A stretch of 45,781 nucleotides of DNA from Ferrimonas senticii DSM 18821 (GCF_000422665.1 NZ_AUGM01000023.1:1-45781); one strand, 5' to 3'; numbered from the stretch's first letter, positions 36,692 through 45,596 are shown. Made by a program: numbers and translations. Notes: generated by a model from the sequence alone, not told the origin.

Positions 36692-37180
36692 TTAGTAGCC
36701 GCCGCCTTTCATCTGCTCTTCGGAGTAGCCCATCTTTTGATGGCCTTCGCCCATCGCCTCAGCGACTTCCGGTGGCATGTAGTTCTCATCGTGCTTAGCC
36801 AGCACTTCAGAGGCTTCCAGTACATGCGGTTCAACCAAGGTGCCTTGGGCGACGATGCCTTGGCCTTCACGGAACAGATCCGGCAGCATGCCGTCGTATA
36901 ACACGGTTACCGCTGGACCAGTATCGGCAACTTGGAAAGCGATCTTGAGGCTATTTGGATCGCGCTCGACTGAGCCCATCACTACCATGCCACCGATGCG
37001 GATACGCTGACCAACTTCTGGCTTCATACCACCATCTTTACGGCCTTCAACCACTTCAGTTGGGGTAAAGAACAGGTCCAAGTTGGAGTTCAGAGCGAAC
37101 ACCAACAGTGAGCCAACGGCGGCAACACCCCCTACCAGAGCGGATGCGAATAACAGGCGCTTTTTACGGCGTGGGTTCAT
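36692..37180 (-). CDS. ccmE: Heme chaperone CcmE
   Basis: 162 residues: a single N-terminal membrane anchor (about 8-30), then an OB-fold periplasmic domain. The covalent heme ligand His130 sits in [12 protein letters not shown] (H-x3-Y). It receives heme from CcmC and passes it to the CcmFH synthetase. The start overlaps the ccmD stop (ATGA). Confidence 0.96.
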   Translation of the reverse strand: MNPRRKKRLLFASALVGGVAAVGSLLVFALNSNLDLFFTPTEVVEGRKDGGMKPEVGQRIRIGGMVVMGSVERDPNSLKIAFQVADTGPAVTVLYDGMLPDLFREGQGIVAQGTLVEPHVLEASEVLAKHDENYMPPEVAEAMGEGHQKMGYSEEQMKGGGY

Positions 37181-37389
37181 TGGTTTTGGCTCCTATGTTG
37201 GCGCAGGCGCTCTTCACGAGCTTGCTTGCTGGCAATTTGTTTTAGTACAGCTTTGCGTTTGCGAACTGAGGCAATGGTGATGCCGCCTAAGCTGATGATA
37301 GCAGTACCGTAGGACAGCCAAACATAGATGCCGTAGCCGCCCATATTAAAAAACTCACTGATGGAGGAAAACTGTAAGCTGAACTCCAT
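37177..37389 (-). CDS. ccmD: Heme exporter accessory protein CcmD
   Basis: 70 residues with one membrane segment ([19 protein letters not shown]) and a basic cytoplasmic tail ([20 protein letters not shown]), the usual CcmD form. It helps release holo-CcmE from the CcmABC complex. The start overlaps the ccmC stop as TAATG. Confidence 0.94.
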   Translation of the reverse strand: MEFSLQFSSISEFFNMGGYGIYVWLSYGTAIISLGGITIASVRKRKAVLKQIASKQAREERLRQHRSQNQ

Positions 37390-38132
37390 TATTTGATCTC
37401 CTTAGCAACCAGCGCGCGCACCCAAGGGCGCATGCTGTTACGGGCCAGAACCTCTGCACGGAAGCGCAGGGTGCTGAGGGCGGCAATCAGCATCATAAAG
37501 CCGAAGATGTTGCACAGCAGTGGCATCAGCATCTCTGGCGGCATGTTGTTGCTCTTACCAACGGTAATGGCGTTTGGCTGGTGCAGAGTGTTCCACCACT
37601 CAACGGAATACTTAATGATAGGTAGGTTAATCACGCCGACGATGGCCAAAATGCCAGCGGCTTTGGCGGCCATCACTTTATCTTCAAATGAGGCGTACAG
37701 GGCGATTACCCCCAAGTACAGGAACAACAGCACCAATTCTGAGGTTAGGCGAGCGTCCCACACCCACCAAGCGCCCCACATCGGTTTGCCCCAAGAGGCG
37801 CCAGTGACCAAAGCGATCAAGGTTAGCACTGCACCGATCGGTGCAATTGCGGCGGCGGCGATATCAGCCAGTTTGATCTGCCACACCAAGCCGATAAAGG
37901 CACACACCGCCATTGCCATATAGGCGGACATCGACATCGATGCCGCTGGCACGTGAATAAAGATAATGCGGTAGGAGTCGCCCTGTTGATAGTCCACTGG
38001 GGCAAAGCCCAAACCTAAAATGGTGCCGGTGGCGATCAATAGGGTCGCAAGGGTGGCGAACCACGGTAGTAGGGTGCCAGCGAGTGCGTAAGCGCGCTCA
38101 GGGTTGGCGTAGGGGTGTAACCACTTCCACAT
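37389..38132 (-). CDS. ccmC: Heme exporter protein CcmC
   Basis: 247 residues, six membrane segments, with the tryptophan-rich periplasmic motif WGAWWVWDARLTSELVL and histidines in IIFIHVPAA and WNTLHQP that ligate heme. It loads heme onto CcmE. It begins two bases after ccmB ends. Confidence 0.96.
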   Translation of the reverse strand: MWKWLHPYANPERAYALAGTLLPWFATLATLLIATGTILGLGFAPVDYQQGDSYRIIFIHVPAASMSMSAYMAMAVCAFIGLVWQIKLADIAAAAIAPIGAVLTLIALVTGASWGKPMWGAWWVWDARLTSELVLLFLYLGVIALYASFEDKVMAAKAAGILAIVGVINLPIIKYSVEWWNTLHQPNAITVGKSNNMPPEMLMPLLCNIFGFMMLIAALSTLRFRAEVLARNSMRPWVRALVAKEIK

Positions 38133-38134
38133 AA

Positions 38135-38818
38135 TCAGTTGGTACTCACTCGTAAAGCCGCACTAATGGCGACAGGGGCTAGAACTAAAGAACCGACAAA
38201 GAGCGCCGCCAAGATAGCTAAGTGCCCAGTGAACGGCAAATTCATCGATGCGGCATCAATTGCACTGGTGGCAAAAATCAATACCGGAATATATAGCGGC
38301 AGGATCAGCAGACTAAGCAAGACGCCGCCTTTCGGCAGCCCAACGGTCAGTGCCACCCCAATTGCCCCTAACAAAGATAGGATCGGGGTGCCGATCGCTA
38401 AGGTTGACATCAATGCCAGATAGGCGTTGTCGCTCAAATTCAGCAGCACGGCCAGCAGCGGTGACATTAGGATCAATGGCACTCCGGTGACCAACCAATG
38501 GGCCAACACTTTGGCCAGCACCATCAGTGACAGCGGTTGCGGGCTCAGCATCATCTGCTCTAGCGAGCCATCGGCGTAGTCAGATTTAAACAGCCGCTCT
38601 AACGACAACATCGACGAGAGCAGTGCCGCAACCCAGATGATCCCCGGGGCGATCTCCATCAGGGTGTTTGGTTCTGGGCCGATGCCCAATGGAAACAGGG
38701 TCACCACCATCACGAAGAACATCAGTGGGTTAAAGATGTCACCGCGATGACGGAAGGCGATCTGCAGATCCCGTTTTAATACGGTGGAAAACGCCTGATA
38801 GTAGTTAATTTCACGCAT
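38135..38818 (-). CDS. ccmB: Heme exporter protein CcmB
   Basis: 227 residues from ATG 38818 (MREINYYQAF), chosen because GAGGAG lies just upstream; a 19-residue longer frame would overlap ccmA. Six membrane segments, with LERLFKSDYADGSLEQMMLS between the first pairs. It is the membrane subunit of the CcmAB ABC transporter. Confidence 0.95.
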   Translation of the reverse strand: MREINYYQAFSTVLKRDLQIAFRHRGDIFNPLMFFVMVVTLFPLGIGPEPNTLMEIAPGIIWVAALLSSMLSLERLFKSDYADGSLEQMMLSPQPLSLMVLAKVLAHWLVTGVPLILMSPLLAVLLNLSDNAYLALMSTLAIGTPILSLLGAIGVALTVGLPKGGVLLSLLILPLYIPVLIFATSAIDAASMNLPFTGHLAILAALFVGSLVLAPVAISAALRVSTN

Positions 38819-38822
38819 GGCG

Positions 38823-39476
38823 TTACTCCTCGGCAAACTGGTATTCAAGGCGCAGTTTGCGCAGGCGATCAGCACCGATCTGCAGCAGATCTTGGTGGGT
38901 GGTCAGGATCACGCAGCCGCCGTTGTCGGCGTGGCGTAGAAACAGCTTTTCCAGCTCCTCAACGCCGCGCTTATCAATAGCGGTCATCGGCTCATCAACA
39001 ATCCAGATTTTAGCTTCGGTGTGCCACAGTCGTGCCAGAGCGATCCGCCGGTGTTGACCAGCCGATAAGTGCCCGGCAGGGTGATCCTCAAATCCAGTAA
39101 GATTTACCTTGGCCAGCGTTGCGGCAATTGGTGCGTCATTGTAGCCGGCCATCTTCATGTTGAAGGTGAGGTTTTCTTCGGCGGTCAATTCGCTTTTTAC
39201 CCCAGGCAGGTGGCCGAGATAGAGCAGTTGCTCGTGGTATTCATCGCGACATTTGTCGATGGCGGTGTTGTCGAAATAGACGTCGCCAGCGTAGGGACGA
39301 GACAGCCCGGCGAGGATGCGCAATAGGCTGGATTTACCGGCGCCATTAGGCCCTTCAATCTGAATAATATCGCCCGCGTTCACGTCAAAGCTCAGTTCAT
39401 CAAACAGGATCCGCTCTTCGCGGATGCAGGTCAGCGCCTTGGCTTGCAGTAGCGGTTGTGGACGGGTTTGAGTCAC
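38823..39476 (-). CDS. ccmA: Heme exporter ATP-binding protein CcmA
   Basis: 217 residues. Walker [10 protein letters not shown] (42-50), the signature [14 protein letters not shown] and Walker [13 protein letters not shown] are intact. It powers release of holo-CcmE from CcmC. The start is GTG at 39476 with AGAGGAT upstream; no ATG alternative exists. First gene of the minus-strand ccmABCDE operon. Confidence 0.95.
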   Translation of the reverse strand: MTQTRPQPLLQAKALTCIREERILFDELSFDVNAGDIIQIEGPNGAGKSSLLRILAGLSRPYAGDVYFDNTAIDKCRDEYHEQLLYLGHLPGVKSELTAEENLTFNMKMAGYNDAPIAATLAKVNLTGFEDHPAGHLSAGQHRRIALARLWHTEAKIWIVDEPMTAIDKRGVEELEKLFLRHADNGGCVILTTHQDLLQIGADRLRKLRLEYQFAEE

Positions 39477-39552
39477 CGGATCCTCTTGACGGGTTCGTCG
39501 TCTTTAATCTAGGGAAGCGATATTAACATAGCGTCGAAATCGGTCGCTGTAG

Positions 39553-39607
39553 CAACTCGCAATTCTGAGGTTACCTCTAGTTGATTAGAGGAAATTCCTT
39601 CGAGTTG
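39553..39607. repeat. Long imperfect palindrome upstream of ccmA
   Basis: CAACTCG (39553-39559) pairs with CGAGTTG (39601-39607), AATT with AATT, and CCTCTA (39574-39579) with TAGAGG (39586-39591) around GTTGAT. A second small palindrome GAGGTTACCTC (39567-39577) overlaps it. The role is unknown: operator, leader hairpin or a small repeat. Confidence 0.6.
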
Positions 39608-39691
39608 TGAGCTAACTAACGAAACCTACTCGGCACTTTACTTGAGCTTATTGACCTAGGATTTGAACAAAGGTTTCCGGCGGTGGATGCG

Positions 39692-39711
39692 ATTGTGACA
39701 GGGCTCAAAAA
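39692..39711. promoter_or_regulatory. Possible CRP-type site upstream of the cytochrome gene
   Basis: TTGTGACAGGGCTCAAAA fits the CRP pattern TGTGA-N6-TCACA at 9 of 10 core positions. It lies about 120 bases before the cytochrome start. The rest of 39477-39825 outside this site and the palindrome shows no clear promoter. Confidence 0.4.
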
Positions 39712-39825
39712 ACGTGGCAGTATTGCAAACAGTGGCGGGGTTGAGGCGGCATGCAAGCCTTGCTGGCGATAAACCGATTGGAAACCGCCGCTTTGCGGGT
39801 TTCTCTATGGAATGGGATGGATCAA

Positions 39826-40122
39826 ATGAAAAAGCAATGGTTGATGGTGGCTGCAGCGGCAGCGGTATTCAGCGTAAACGTAGCGGCGGCCGATGGTAAG
39901 GCGGTGTATGAAAAAGCCTGTAAAACCTGCCATGAAATCGGCTTGGCTGGCGCGCCGGTGAACCAGGACAAAGAACAATGGGCACCGCGTTTGCAAAAAG
40001 GCATGGATGCGTTGGTCGCCAGCGTCAACAACGGCCTGAACGCGATGCCATCCAAAGGCGCTTGCTTTGATTGCAGTGATGAAGACTTCAAAGCGGCCAT
40101 CGAATATATGGTTGGCAAGTAA
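39826..40122 (+). CDS. scyA: Small monoheme cytochrome c5 (ScyA-like)
   Basis: 98 residues from ATG 39826; longer in-frame starts (39751, 39817) lie ahead of a clean signal peptide (MKKQWLMVAAAAAVFSVNVAA) and are not preferred. The mature ~76-residue periplasmic protein has the heme motif CKTCH (32-36), a Met ligand in NAMPSKG (Met74) and the c5-type disulfide pair CFDC (80-83). Proteins of this type carry electrons between inner-membrane quinol oxidoreductases and terminal reductases or oxidases. It lies inside the ccm cluster on its own transcript, as in Shewanella. Confidence 0.9.
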   Translation: MKKQWLMVAAAAAVFSVNVAAADGKAVYEKACKTCHEIGLAGAPVNQDKEQWAPRLQKGMDALVASVNNGLNAMPSKGACFDCSDEDFKAAIEYMVGK

Positions 40123-40143
40123 GCCGGCTTAAACCGCAGCTAC

Positions 40144-40176
40144 AAAAACGCCGCTTCGATTGAAGCGGCGTTTTTT
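40144..40176. terminator. Bidirectional terminator between scyA and ccmI
   Basis: AACGCCGCTTC-GATT-GAAGCGGCGTT (40147-40172) has an A-run on the left and a T-run on the right, so it ends both the cytochrome gene (+) and ccmI (-). Confidence 0.92.
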
Positions 40177-40196
40177 GTTACCTAAACCAAGCTCGA

Positions 40197-41414
40197 TTAC
40201 TGCAGGACGGTATCGATAGTCAGGGTGATTTCACTACCCAGCTTTACCCCAGCCAGTTGGCCTTGCATATCACCAGCGGTTGGCTTTTTGTCGCCATCCA
40301 GATCAATTGCTGCCATTACGTCAACGGTTTCATGGGCGCTGATCACGTTGGCGGCAGACATGGCAAAACTGTCATCCAGCACGATGGTGCTTGGCAGCTT
40401 ACCGACGGTGGTGCGGGCCACTGCAACAGGGGTTTCAGAACCGGCTGGACGGGCAAACAGGAAGACCGCGGTGCTGGAATCTGCAGTTAGGCTGCCATCC
40501 AATTGCAAGCTAACGGTCACTGCCGCGCTGTTGTCAGCTTTTGGCGCCGACTTGGCGGACTCAACGAACATCTTGGCTTGGTTGATGGCGTTCATCAGAC
40601 CGTCGCGATCGATGTCTTGTCGTGGGCTGGTGAGGATCAGCTCCCAATGCATGATGGCGTCTTCGTAGTTAGCACCAAAGAAGGCGTCCATACCCAGCAG
40701 CAGACGGGTTGATGGGTCTTTATCGTCATCGGCCAGTGCTTGGTCGATAACAGTGCGAACCTCAGCGGTGATGTTCTGATCCGCTGCGTAGTACATTGCG
40801 GTGGCCTTAGGCCCCAACAGATCGGCTTTGGCACCAACCAGCTCAATCGCTTTATCAAACGCTTTGATGGAATCGGCGTAGCGGCTGGATTCCATGTAGG
40901 CGTGACCCAGCTCGAACCAACCTAGGCTGTTCTTTGGATCGTTGGCTTGGGCTTGCTCCATCTGCTCGATGCGCATCGCCATCATCTGCTCTGGGCTCAT
41001 GTTGTTGTGCGGGCTGCCGGCGTTTGGCATATCACGCAGGTTCCAGTCGTTGGCTCGACCCAGATCCATGTAGACGTAACCGCTCAGCGCCAGTAACACC
41101 ACGCTCATTGCGGCTGGCCATACTGGGCTGCCGTGACGAGCACTCAACTTATCGTCTTCTTGGGCAACGTTTTGCAGCAGGTTCAGCTGCAGTTCTTGTT
41201 CCAGCGCCTGGTATTCGGCTTGATTGATACGACCTTCTTGCAGCTCGCGCCCCAGCTCTTCGATGCGCTCGTTGTATAGGTTAAGGTTGGTCTGCTTACG
41301 GACTTCCGCATCAGTAGCCTTGTTGGCAGTGGCGGCGCGGCGGATAAACGGCAGCCAAATCACTAAAAGAGCCAATGCCGTAATGGCAGCGATAGCAATC
41401 CAGAAGTTTGTCAT
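40197..41414 (-). CDS. ccmI: Cytochrome c maturation protein CcmI
   Basis: 405 residues. Two N-terminal membrane segments (3-20 and about 97-115) flank a cytoplasmic leucine-zipper-like loop (TNLNLYNERIEELGRELQEG). A periplasmic TPR region (SLGWFELGHAYMESSRYADSIKAFDKAIEL) and a beta-rich C-terminal domain follow. It hands apocytochrome to the CcmFH heme ligase. Here it is on its own, divergent from ccmF, rather than downstream of ccmH as in many genomes. Confidence 0.93.
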   Translation of the reverse strand: MTNFWIAIAAITALALLVIWLPFIRRAATANKATDAEVRKQTNLNLYNERIEELGRELQEGRINQAEYQALEQELQLNLLQNVAQEDDKLSARHGSPVWPAAMSVVLLALSGYVYMDLGRANDWNLRDMPNAGSPHNNMSPEQMMAMRIEQMEQAQANDPKNSLGWFELGHAYMESSRYADSIKAFDKAIELVGAKADLLGPKATAMYYAADQNITAEVRTVIDQALADDDKDPSTRLLLGMDAFFGANYEDAIMHWELILTSPRQDIDRDGLMNAINQAKMFVESAKSAPKADNSAAVTVSLQLDGSLTADSSTAVFLFARPAGSETPVAVARTTVGKLPSTIVLDDSFAMSAANVISAHETVDVMAAIDLDGDKKPTAGDMQGQLAGVKLGSEITLTIDTVLQ

Positions 41415-41463
41415 AGCAATCTCACGGTGGTGAATACGCAGTAGCCTATGCTACGGGCGTGAA

Positions 41464-41483
41464 GTTCAGTCGAATCACTGAAC
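41464..41483. promoter_or_regulatory. Inverted repeat in the ccmI leader
   Basis: A perfect 7-bp inverted repeat GTTCAGT-CGAATC-ACTGAAC lies between the ccmI start and its predicted promoter, at about +16 to +35. Candidate operator or leader hairpin; the binder is unknown. Confidence 0.5.
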
Positions 41484-41505
41484 ATAAAATAGGTAATAGC
41501 GTTGG

Positions 41506-41533
41506 ATTATACGGCTCTGACTTGGCATGACCA
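41506..41533 (-). promoter_or_regulatory. Probable ccmI promoter
   Basis: On the minus strand TGGTCA (41533-41528), a 16-base spacer and consensus TATAAT (41511-41506) point toward ccmI. For the remaining intergenic stretch up to ccmF (to 41833) I see only weak -35-like hexamers (for example TTGACG near 41672) with no matching -10. Confidence 0.55.
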
Positions 41534-41833
41534 GATCTGTTCCCAGCCATCAAGCCTGTTGCTTTAGGGATATGGGCGGATAATCACAAATCCCTGAATA
41601 AGCGTAAATGTACGCGCAACTTTATTGAACTTTTGGCGTCTTACCCGCTAACGCACGGTCTGGTGTCACTTTGACGTGATGTCTGTCCGAAAAAAAAGTT
41701 GCTGTGAACTGAGTTGGCAAAACTCGGCGGTGGCGGCAGACATCTTCAAGGTTCCTGCCTAAAATGGCGACAATGACCCCAGTTCGAATGCGGTAACGTA
41801 GGAACTGGATACTTTTCCTCCTGAGGTAAGCTA

Positions 41834-43798
41834 ATGATTCCTGAACTTGGACATTATTCTCTCATCATCGGTTTGGCCTTCGCCGTGCTGCTATCGGTGG
41901 TTCCACTGGTCGGTGTAGCGCGCAAGGACGCCTATCTTGTCAGTTTCTCTCGGCCATTGGCCTATGGTGTGTTTGGCTTTATGGCTCTCGCCGTAGTGTG
42001 CTTGGGTTATGCCTTTGCCACCGATGACTTCTCGGTGATGAACGTGGCGTCGAACTCCAATAGCCAGTTGCCGATTTACTTCAAAATCGCCGCGCTTTGG
42101 GGTAGCCATGAAGGTTCGTTGCTGTTCTGGGTATTCTCTATTGCCGTTTGGGTTGGCGCCATTGCCACCTTTAGCAAAGGTTTAGAAGATACCTTTACCG
42201 CCCGTGTTTTGGCGGTATTAGGGATGGTGATTGTCGGCTTTAGCTTGTTCATGATTCTGACCTCTAATCCATTTGAGCGCCTGTTGCCAAACGCGCCGAT
42301 GGAAGGTCGCGACTTGAACCCAATGCTGCAAGATGTTGGTCTGATCTTCCACCCGCCGTTGCTGTACTTAGGCTACGTTGGTTTCTCGGTAAGTTTCGCG
42401 TTTGCGATTGCTGCACTGTTGTCTGGCCGATTGGATTCAGCGTGGGCGCGTTGGTCGCGTCCATGGACTTTGACCGCGTGGGCCTGTTTGACTGCCGGTA
42501 ACGCACTGGGTTCATGGTGGGCATACTACGAACTGGGCTGGGGCGGTTGGTGGTTCTGGGATCCAGTAGAGAACGCTTCCTTTATGCCATGGTTGGTCGG
42601 TACTGCACTGGTGCACTCACTGATCGTGACTGAAAAGCGCGGTACTTTCCGCAACTGGACCATCCTGCTGTCGATTTTCGCCTTTAGCTTGAGCTTGCTG
42701 GGTACCTTCTTGGTGCGTTCCGGCGTGCTAACCTCGGTGCACTCGTTTGCGTCCGATCCGTCTCGCGGGATGTTCATTCTGATCCTGCTTGGTCTCGCCG
42801 TTGGTGGCTCGCTGACGCTGTTTGCACTGCGTGCTACTGAGCTGAAATCACCAGCCCGTTTTGAACTGCTGTCGAAAGAGAGCATGTTGTTGGTGTGTAA
42901 CGTACTGCTGGTGGTAGCCACCGGGGCGGTACTGTTGGGTACCTTATATCCGCTGCTGGGTGATGCGCTGGGTCTGGGTCAGATCTCGGTTGGTCCTCCG
43001 TACTTCAACACCGTATTCAACCCGATCGTCCTAGTGATGTTCGTGTTCATGGGTATTGGTCCGTTCATCCGTTGGAAGAAGTCCAAAGAGGGTGAGCTGA
43101 AGAAACTGCTGCCATCGGCGATCATCGCCTTGGTGGTGGCAGTGGTACTTCCATACGTGCTGGGCGGTAAAACCAATGGTTGGGTGATCTGCGGTATCTT
43201 CACTGCGGTTTGGATCATCTGCACCCTAATTCAAGATCTGTGGCGCGTTACCCGCGACGGCAACGGTGGCAGCACCACTCGTAAGCTGACTCGCAGCTAC
43301 ATGGGCATGCAGATCGCGCACTTGGGTGTGGCGATGTCGATCATCGGCGGTACTGTGGTATCTAACTACGAGATGGAGCAATCCGTACGTATGGGTCCAG
43401 GTATTACCGGTGAGTTGGCTGGTTACACCTTTACCTACGAGCGCACCCAAGCAGTACAAGGCCCGAACTTTACCGCTCAACAAGGGGTTATCCGCGTTGA
43501 GAAAGAGGGCGAGTACGTAACCACCTTGTACCCGGACCGTCGTAAGTACAACGTACGTACCATGGACATGACTGAATCCGGCATCGATTGGGGCTTCACT
43601 CGCGATCTGTACGTCACTATGGGTGATCCGCTGAACGCGACCCAATACGCTGTGCGCTTGAACTACAAACCAATGGTTCGTTGGATCTGGATCGGTGGCG
43701 TGTTCATGATCATCGGCGGCTTGATTTCCGCTGCGGACAAACGCACCAGCGGTCGCAAGGCTTCCAAGTCAAAAGCCAGTGAATTGGCTAACGCTTAA
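41834..43798 (+). CDS. ccmF: Heme lyase subunit CcmF
   Basis: 654 residues with about fifteen membrane segments. The tryptophan-rich heme-handling motif WGGWWFWDPVENASFMPWL is intact and periplasmic histidines occur in WGSHEGS, HPPLL, LVHSL and TSVHSF. CcmF with CcmH attaches heme from CcmE to apocytochrome c. TGAGGT precedes the ATG. First gene of the plus-strand ccmFGH-tlpA operon. Confidence 0.97.
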   Translation: MIPELGHYSLIIGLAFAVLLSVVPLVGVARKDAYLVSFSRPLAYGVFGFMALAVVCLGYAFATDDFSVMNVASNSNSQLPIYFKIAALWGSHEGSLLFWVFSIAVWVGAIATFSKGLEDTFTARVLAVLGMVIVGFSLFMILTSNPFERLLPNAPMEGRDLNPMLQDVGLIFHPPLLYLGYVGFSVSFAFAIAALLSGRLDSAWARWSRPWTLTAWACLTAGNALGSWWAYYELGWGGWWFWDPVENASFMPWLVGTALVHSLIVTEKRGTFRNWTILLSIFAFSLSLLGTFLVRSGVLTSVHSFASDPSRGMFILILLGLAVGGSLTLFALRATELKSPARFELLSKESMLLVCNVLLVVATGAVLLGTLYPLLGDALGLGQISVGPPYFNTVFNPIVLVMFVFMGIGPFIRWKKSKEGELKKLLPSAIIALVVAVVLPYVLGGKTNGWVICGIFTAVWIICTLIQDLWRVTRDGNGGSTTRKLTRSYMGMQIAHLGVAMSIIGGTVVSNYEMEQSVRMGPGITGELAGYTFTYERTQAVQGPNFTAQQGVIRVEKEGEYVTTLYPDRRKYNVRTMDMTESGIDWGFTRDLYVTMGDPLNATQYAVRLNYKPMVRWIWIGGVFMIIGGLISAADKRTSGRKASKSKASELANA

Positions 43799-43811
43799 GT
43801 AGAAAGGAAAG

Positions 43812-44372
43812 ATGATGAAGCGTGTTGTGCTGTTTATCCCTCTGGCTATCTTCTTAGGGGTTGCTGCATTTCTGTTCAAGGGTCTGTACATGGACCCTTC
43901 AGAACTGGACTCGGCATTGGTTGGTAAACCAATGCCACAGTTCCAACTGCAGCAACTGGAAGATCCAGACAAGATCATTACTGCCAGTGATCTGAAGGGT
44001 GAGGTGTATCTGATCAACGTCTGGGCGACTTGGTGCCCATCGTGTAAGTATGAGCACCCATTCCTAAACCAGTTGCAAACTCAGAATGTGCTGCCTATCT
44101 ATGGCATTAACTACCGTGACGAGCGAGTACCGGCGTTGCAGTACCTGCAGATGAGTGGCGATCCATACAACATCAACATCTTTGATCCAGAGGGCAAGCT
44201 GGCCTTCGATCTGGGTGTGTATGGTGCCCCGGAAACCTTCGTTGTCGACCACAATGGCGTAGTGCGCAAGCGCTTCGCTGGGGTGTTGGCGCCACAGGTT
44301 TGGGCGGAAGAGTTTATGCCGCTGATCAATAAGATCCGCGCAGAAGCACAAGCGCAGGGAGCGCAATCATGA
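43812..44372 (+). CDS. ccmG: Thiol:disulfide oxidoreductase CcmG (DsbE)
   Basis: 186 residues (two adjacent ATG codons; AGGAAAG upstream). An N-terminal anchor (4-22) leads to a periplasmic thioredoxin domain with the active site WCPSC (Cys75, Cys78) and the family GAPETFVVD cis-Pro loop. It keeps apocytochrome CxxCH cysteines reduced. ATGA overlap with ccmH. Confidence 0.95.
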   Translation: MMKRVVLFIPLAIFLGVAAFLFKGLYMDPSELDSALVGKPMPQFQLQQLEDPDKIITASDLKGEVYLINVWATWCPSCKYEHPFLNQLQTQNVLPIYGINYRDERVPALQYLQMSGDPYNINIFDPEGKLAFDLGVYGAPETFVVDHNGVVRKRFAGVLAPQVWAEEFMPLINKIRAEAQAQGAQS

Positions 44373-44833
44373 GAAAGTTAGTCATTGCGGCTTGCGGTAT
44401 GGTGTGGGCGGCCTTGGTTGCCGCTTCGCCAATCGATACTTATCAGTTTAACGACGAGCAGCACCGTGAGCGGGCCCAAAGCCTAGCAGCGGAGCTGCGC
44501 TGCCCACAGTGTCAAAACCAGAATCTGCACGATTCCAACTCTCCAATTGCCATGGACATGCGCCTACAGGTGTATGACATGGTCGGCGAGGGGATGAGTA
44601 ACGACGAGATCGTGACCTACTTTACCGATCGCTACGGTGACTTCGTGCGTTACCGTCCGGCTTTTGACAGCCGTACCATGGTGTTGTGGCTGGGACCGGT
44701 AGCGTTCTTTGTGCTTGGTGGTATTGGCGCCTTTATCTTTGTTCGTCGTCTGCGTACTCAAAGCGCAGCGGTTGAAGGCGTATCCGCTGAAGATAAAGCC
44801 AAGCTAGACGCACTGCTGAAGGATCAGAAGTAA
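44369..44833 (+). CDS. ccmH: Cytochrome c maturation protein CcmH
   Basis: 154 residues: signal peptide, then LRCPQCQNQNLHDSNSPIAMDMR with the redox pair Cys45/Cys48, and one membrane segment (about 108-128). It presents the apocytochrome thiols to CcmF. It is the short form; the CcmI part is a separate gene. Confidence 0.96.
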   Translation: MRKLVIAACGMVWAALVAASPIDTYQFNDEQHRERAQSLAAELRCPQCQNQNLHDSNSPIAMDMRLQVYDMVGEGMSNDEIVTYFTDRYGDFVRYRPAFDSRTMVLWLGPVAFFVLGGIGAFIFVRRLRTQSAAVEGVSAEDKAKLDALLKDQK

Positions 44834-44834
44834 G

Positions 44835-45371
44835 ATGCGAGCGTGGTTGTTGGTGGTGGCGCTGTTCAGCGCCTCCGTTTACGCGTTTCCTGGTGCCGGT
44901 AGTGCTGGCGCCGATCCTGCGGTGCAGCGTTTTATTCAATTGTCTAAACCGCAGGCACTAGAGAGCGTCGGCTTCTTTGATGCCCACGGTCGAGAAGTGC
45001 AGCTGCAGGACTATCGCGGTGAGATGGTGATGATCAACCTGTGGGCAACGTGGTGTCCGCCATGTGTTCGTGAATTACCATCGCTGGAACGCTTTGCTGC
45101 GGATTATGCCGATCAGGGCTTAAAGGTGATCCCGGTGGCCACTGATCGTGATCCATCGGTGGTAATGCCATTCCTAAAAGAGTTAGGCATGCCGCAGATG
45201 CGCACCCACTACGATAACCGCAATAGCTTTGGCCAGATCTTGCCAACCGATCTGATCCCAGCTACCTATCTATTAGATGAACAGGGCAATCTAGTGGCCT
45301 TTGTCCGCAGCTTTGTGGATTGGGACAACGCCTCGGTTCGACAGCTAATTGATGGCTATCTTAAGAAATAA
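44835..45371 (+). CDS. TlpA/ResA-like periplasmic thioredoxin
   Basis: 178 residues, starting one base after the ccmH stop. Signal peptide (cleavage near VYA|FPG), then a thioredoxin fold with WATWCPPCVRELPSL (Cys74, Cys77) and the LIPATYLLDEQGNLV cis-Pro region. It is distinct from CcmG in its active-site dipeptide (PP) and lacks a retained anchor. Its place at the end of the ccm operon suggests a role in thiol reduction during cytochrome c maturation, which is an inference. Confidence 0.9.
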   Translation: MRAWLLVVALFSASVYAFPGAGSAGADPAVQRFIQLSKPQALESVGFFDAHGREVQLQDYRGEMVMINLWATWCPPCVRELPSLERFAADYADQGLKVIPVATDRDPSVVMPFLKELGMPQMRTHYDNRNSFGQILPTDLIPATYLLDEQGNLVAFVRSFVDWDNASVRQLIDGYLKK

Positions 45372-45397
45372 GCGATAACAGCTTACTTCCTAAACGC

Positions 45398-45442
45398 AAA
45401 AAGCAGATCCGGTGAAACTCTCACCAAACGATCTGCTTTTTT
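45398..45442 (+). terminator. Terminator of the ccmFGH-tlpA operon
   Basis: AAAAAGCAGATC pairs with GATCTGCTTTTT, with an inner GGTGA/TCACC helix; six T follow. Two-tier hairpin just ahead of the rRNA promoters. Confidence 0.92.
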
Positions 45443-45453
45443 CATTTTTAGGG

Positions 45454-45481
45454 TTGCGCCAATTCAACGGCTCCCTATAAT
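45454..45481 (+). promoter_or_regulatory. rRNA operon promoter P1
   Basis: TTGCGC (45454-45459), a 16-base spacer and TATAAT (45476-45481) are followed by GCGCCTCC, almost identical to the E. coli rrn P1 discriminator that gives control by ppGpp and the initiating nucleotide. Confidence 0.8.
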
Positions 45482-45568
45482 GCGCCTCCATCGACGGGGC
45501 ACAGCGGTAACGCGGTTGGCCGCGGTTGATAAGGCAGCAGCCACTAAGAAAACTTTCAAAATAAGTCC

Positions 45569-45596
45569 TTGACTTCGGAAGTTAACTTAATAAAAT
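45569..45596 (+). promoter_or_regulatory. rRNA operon promoter P2
   Basis: TTGACT (45569-45574), a 16-base spacer and TAAAAT (45591-45596), then GGCGCTC. An AT-rich stretch (AAAACTTTCAAAATAAG) directly upstream could be an UP element. Confidence 0.78.
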
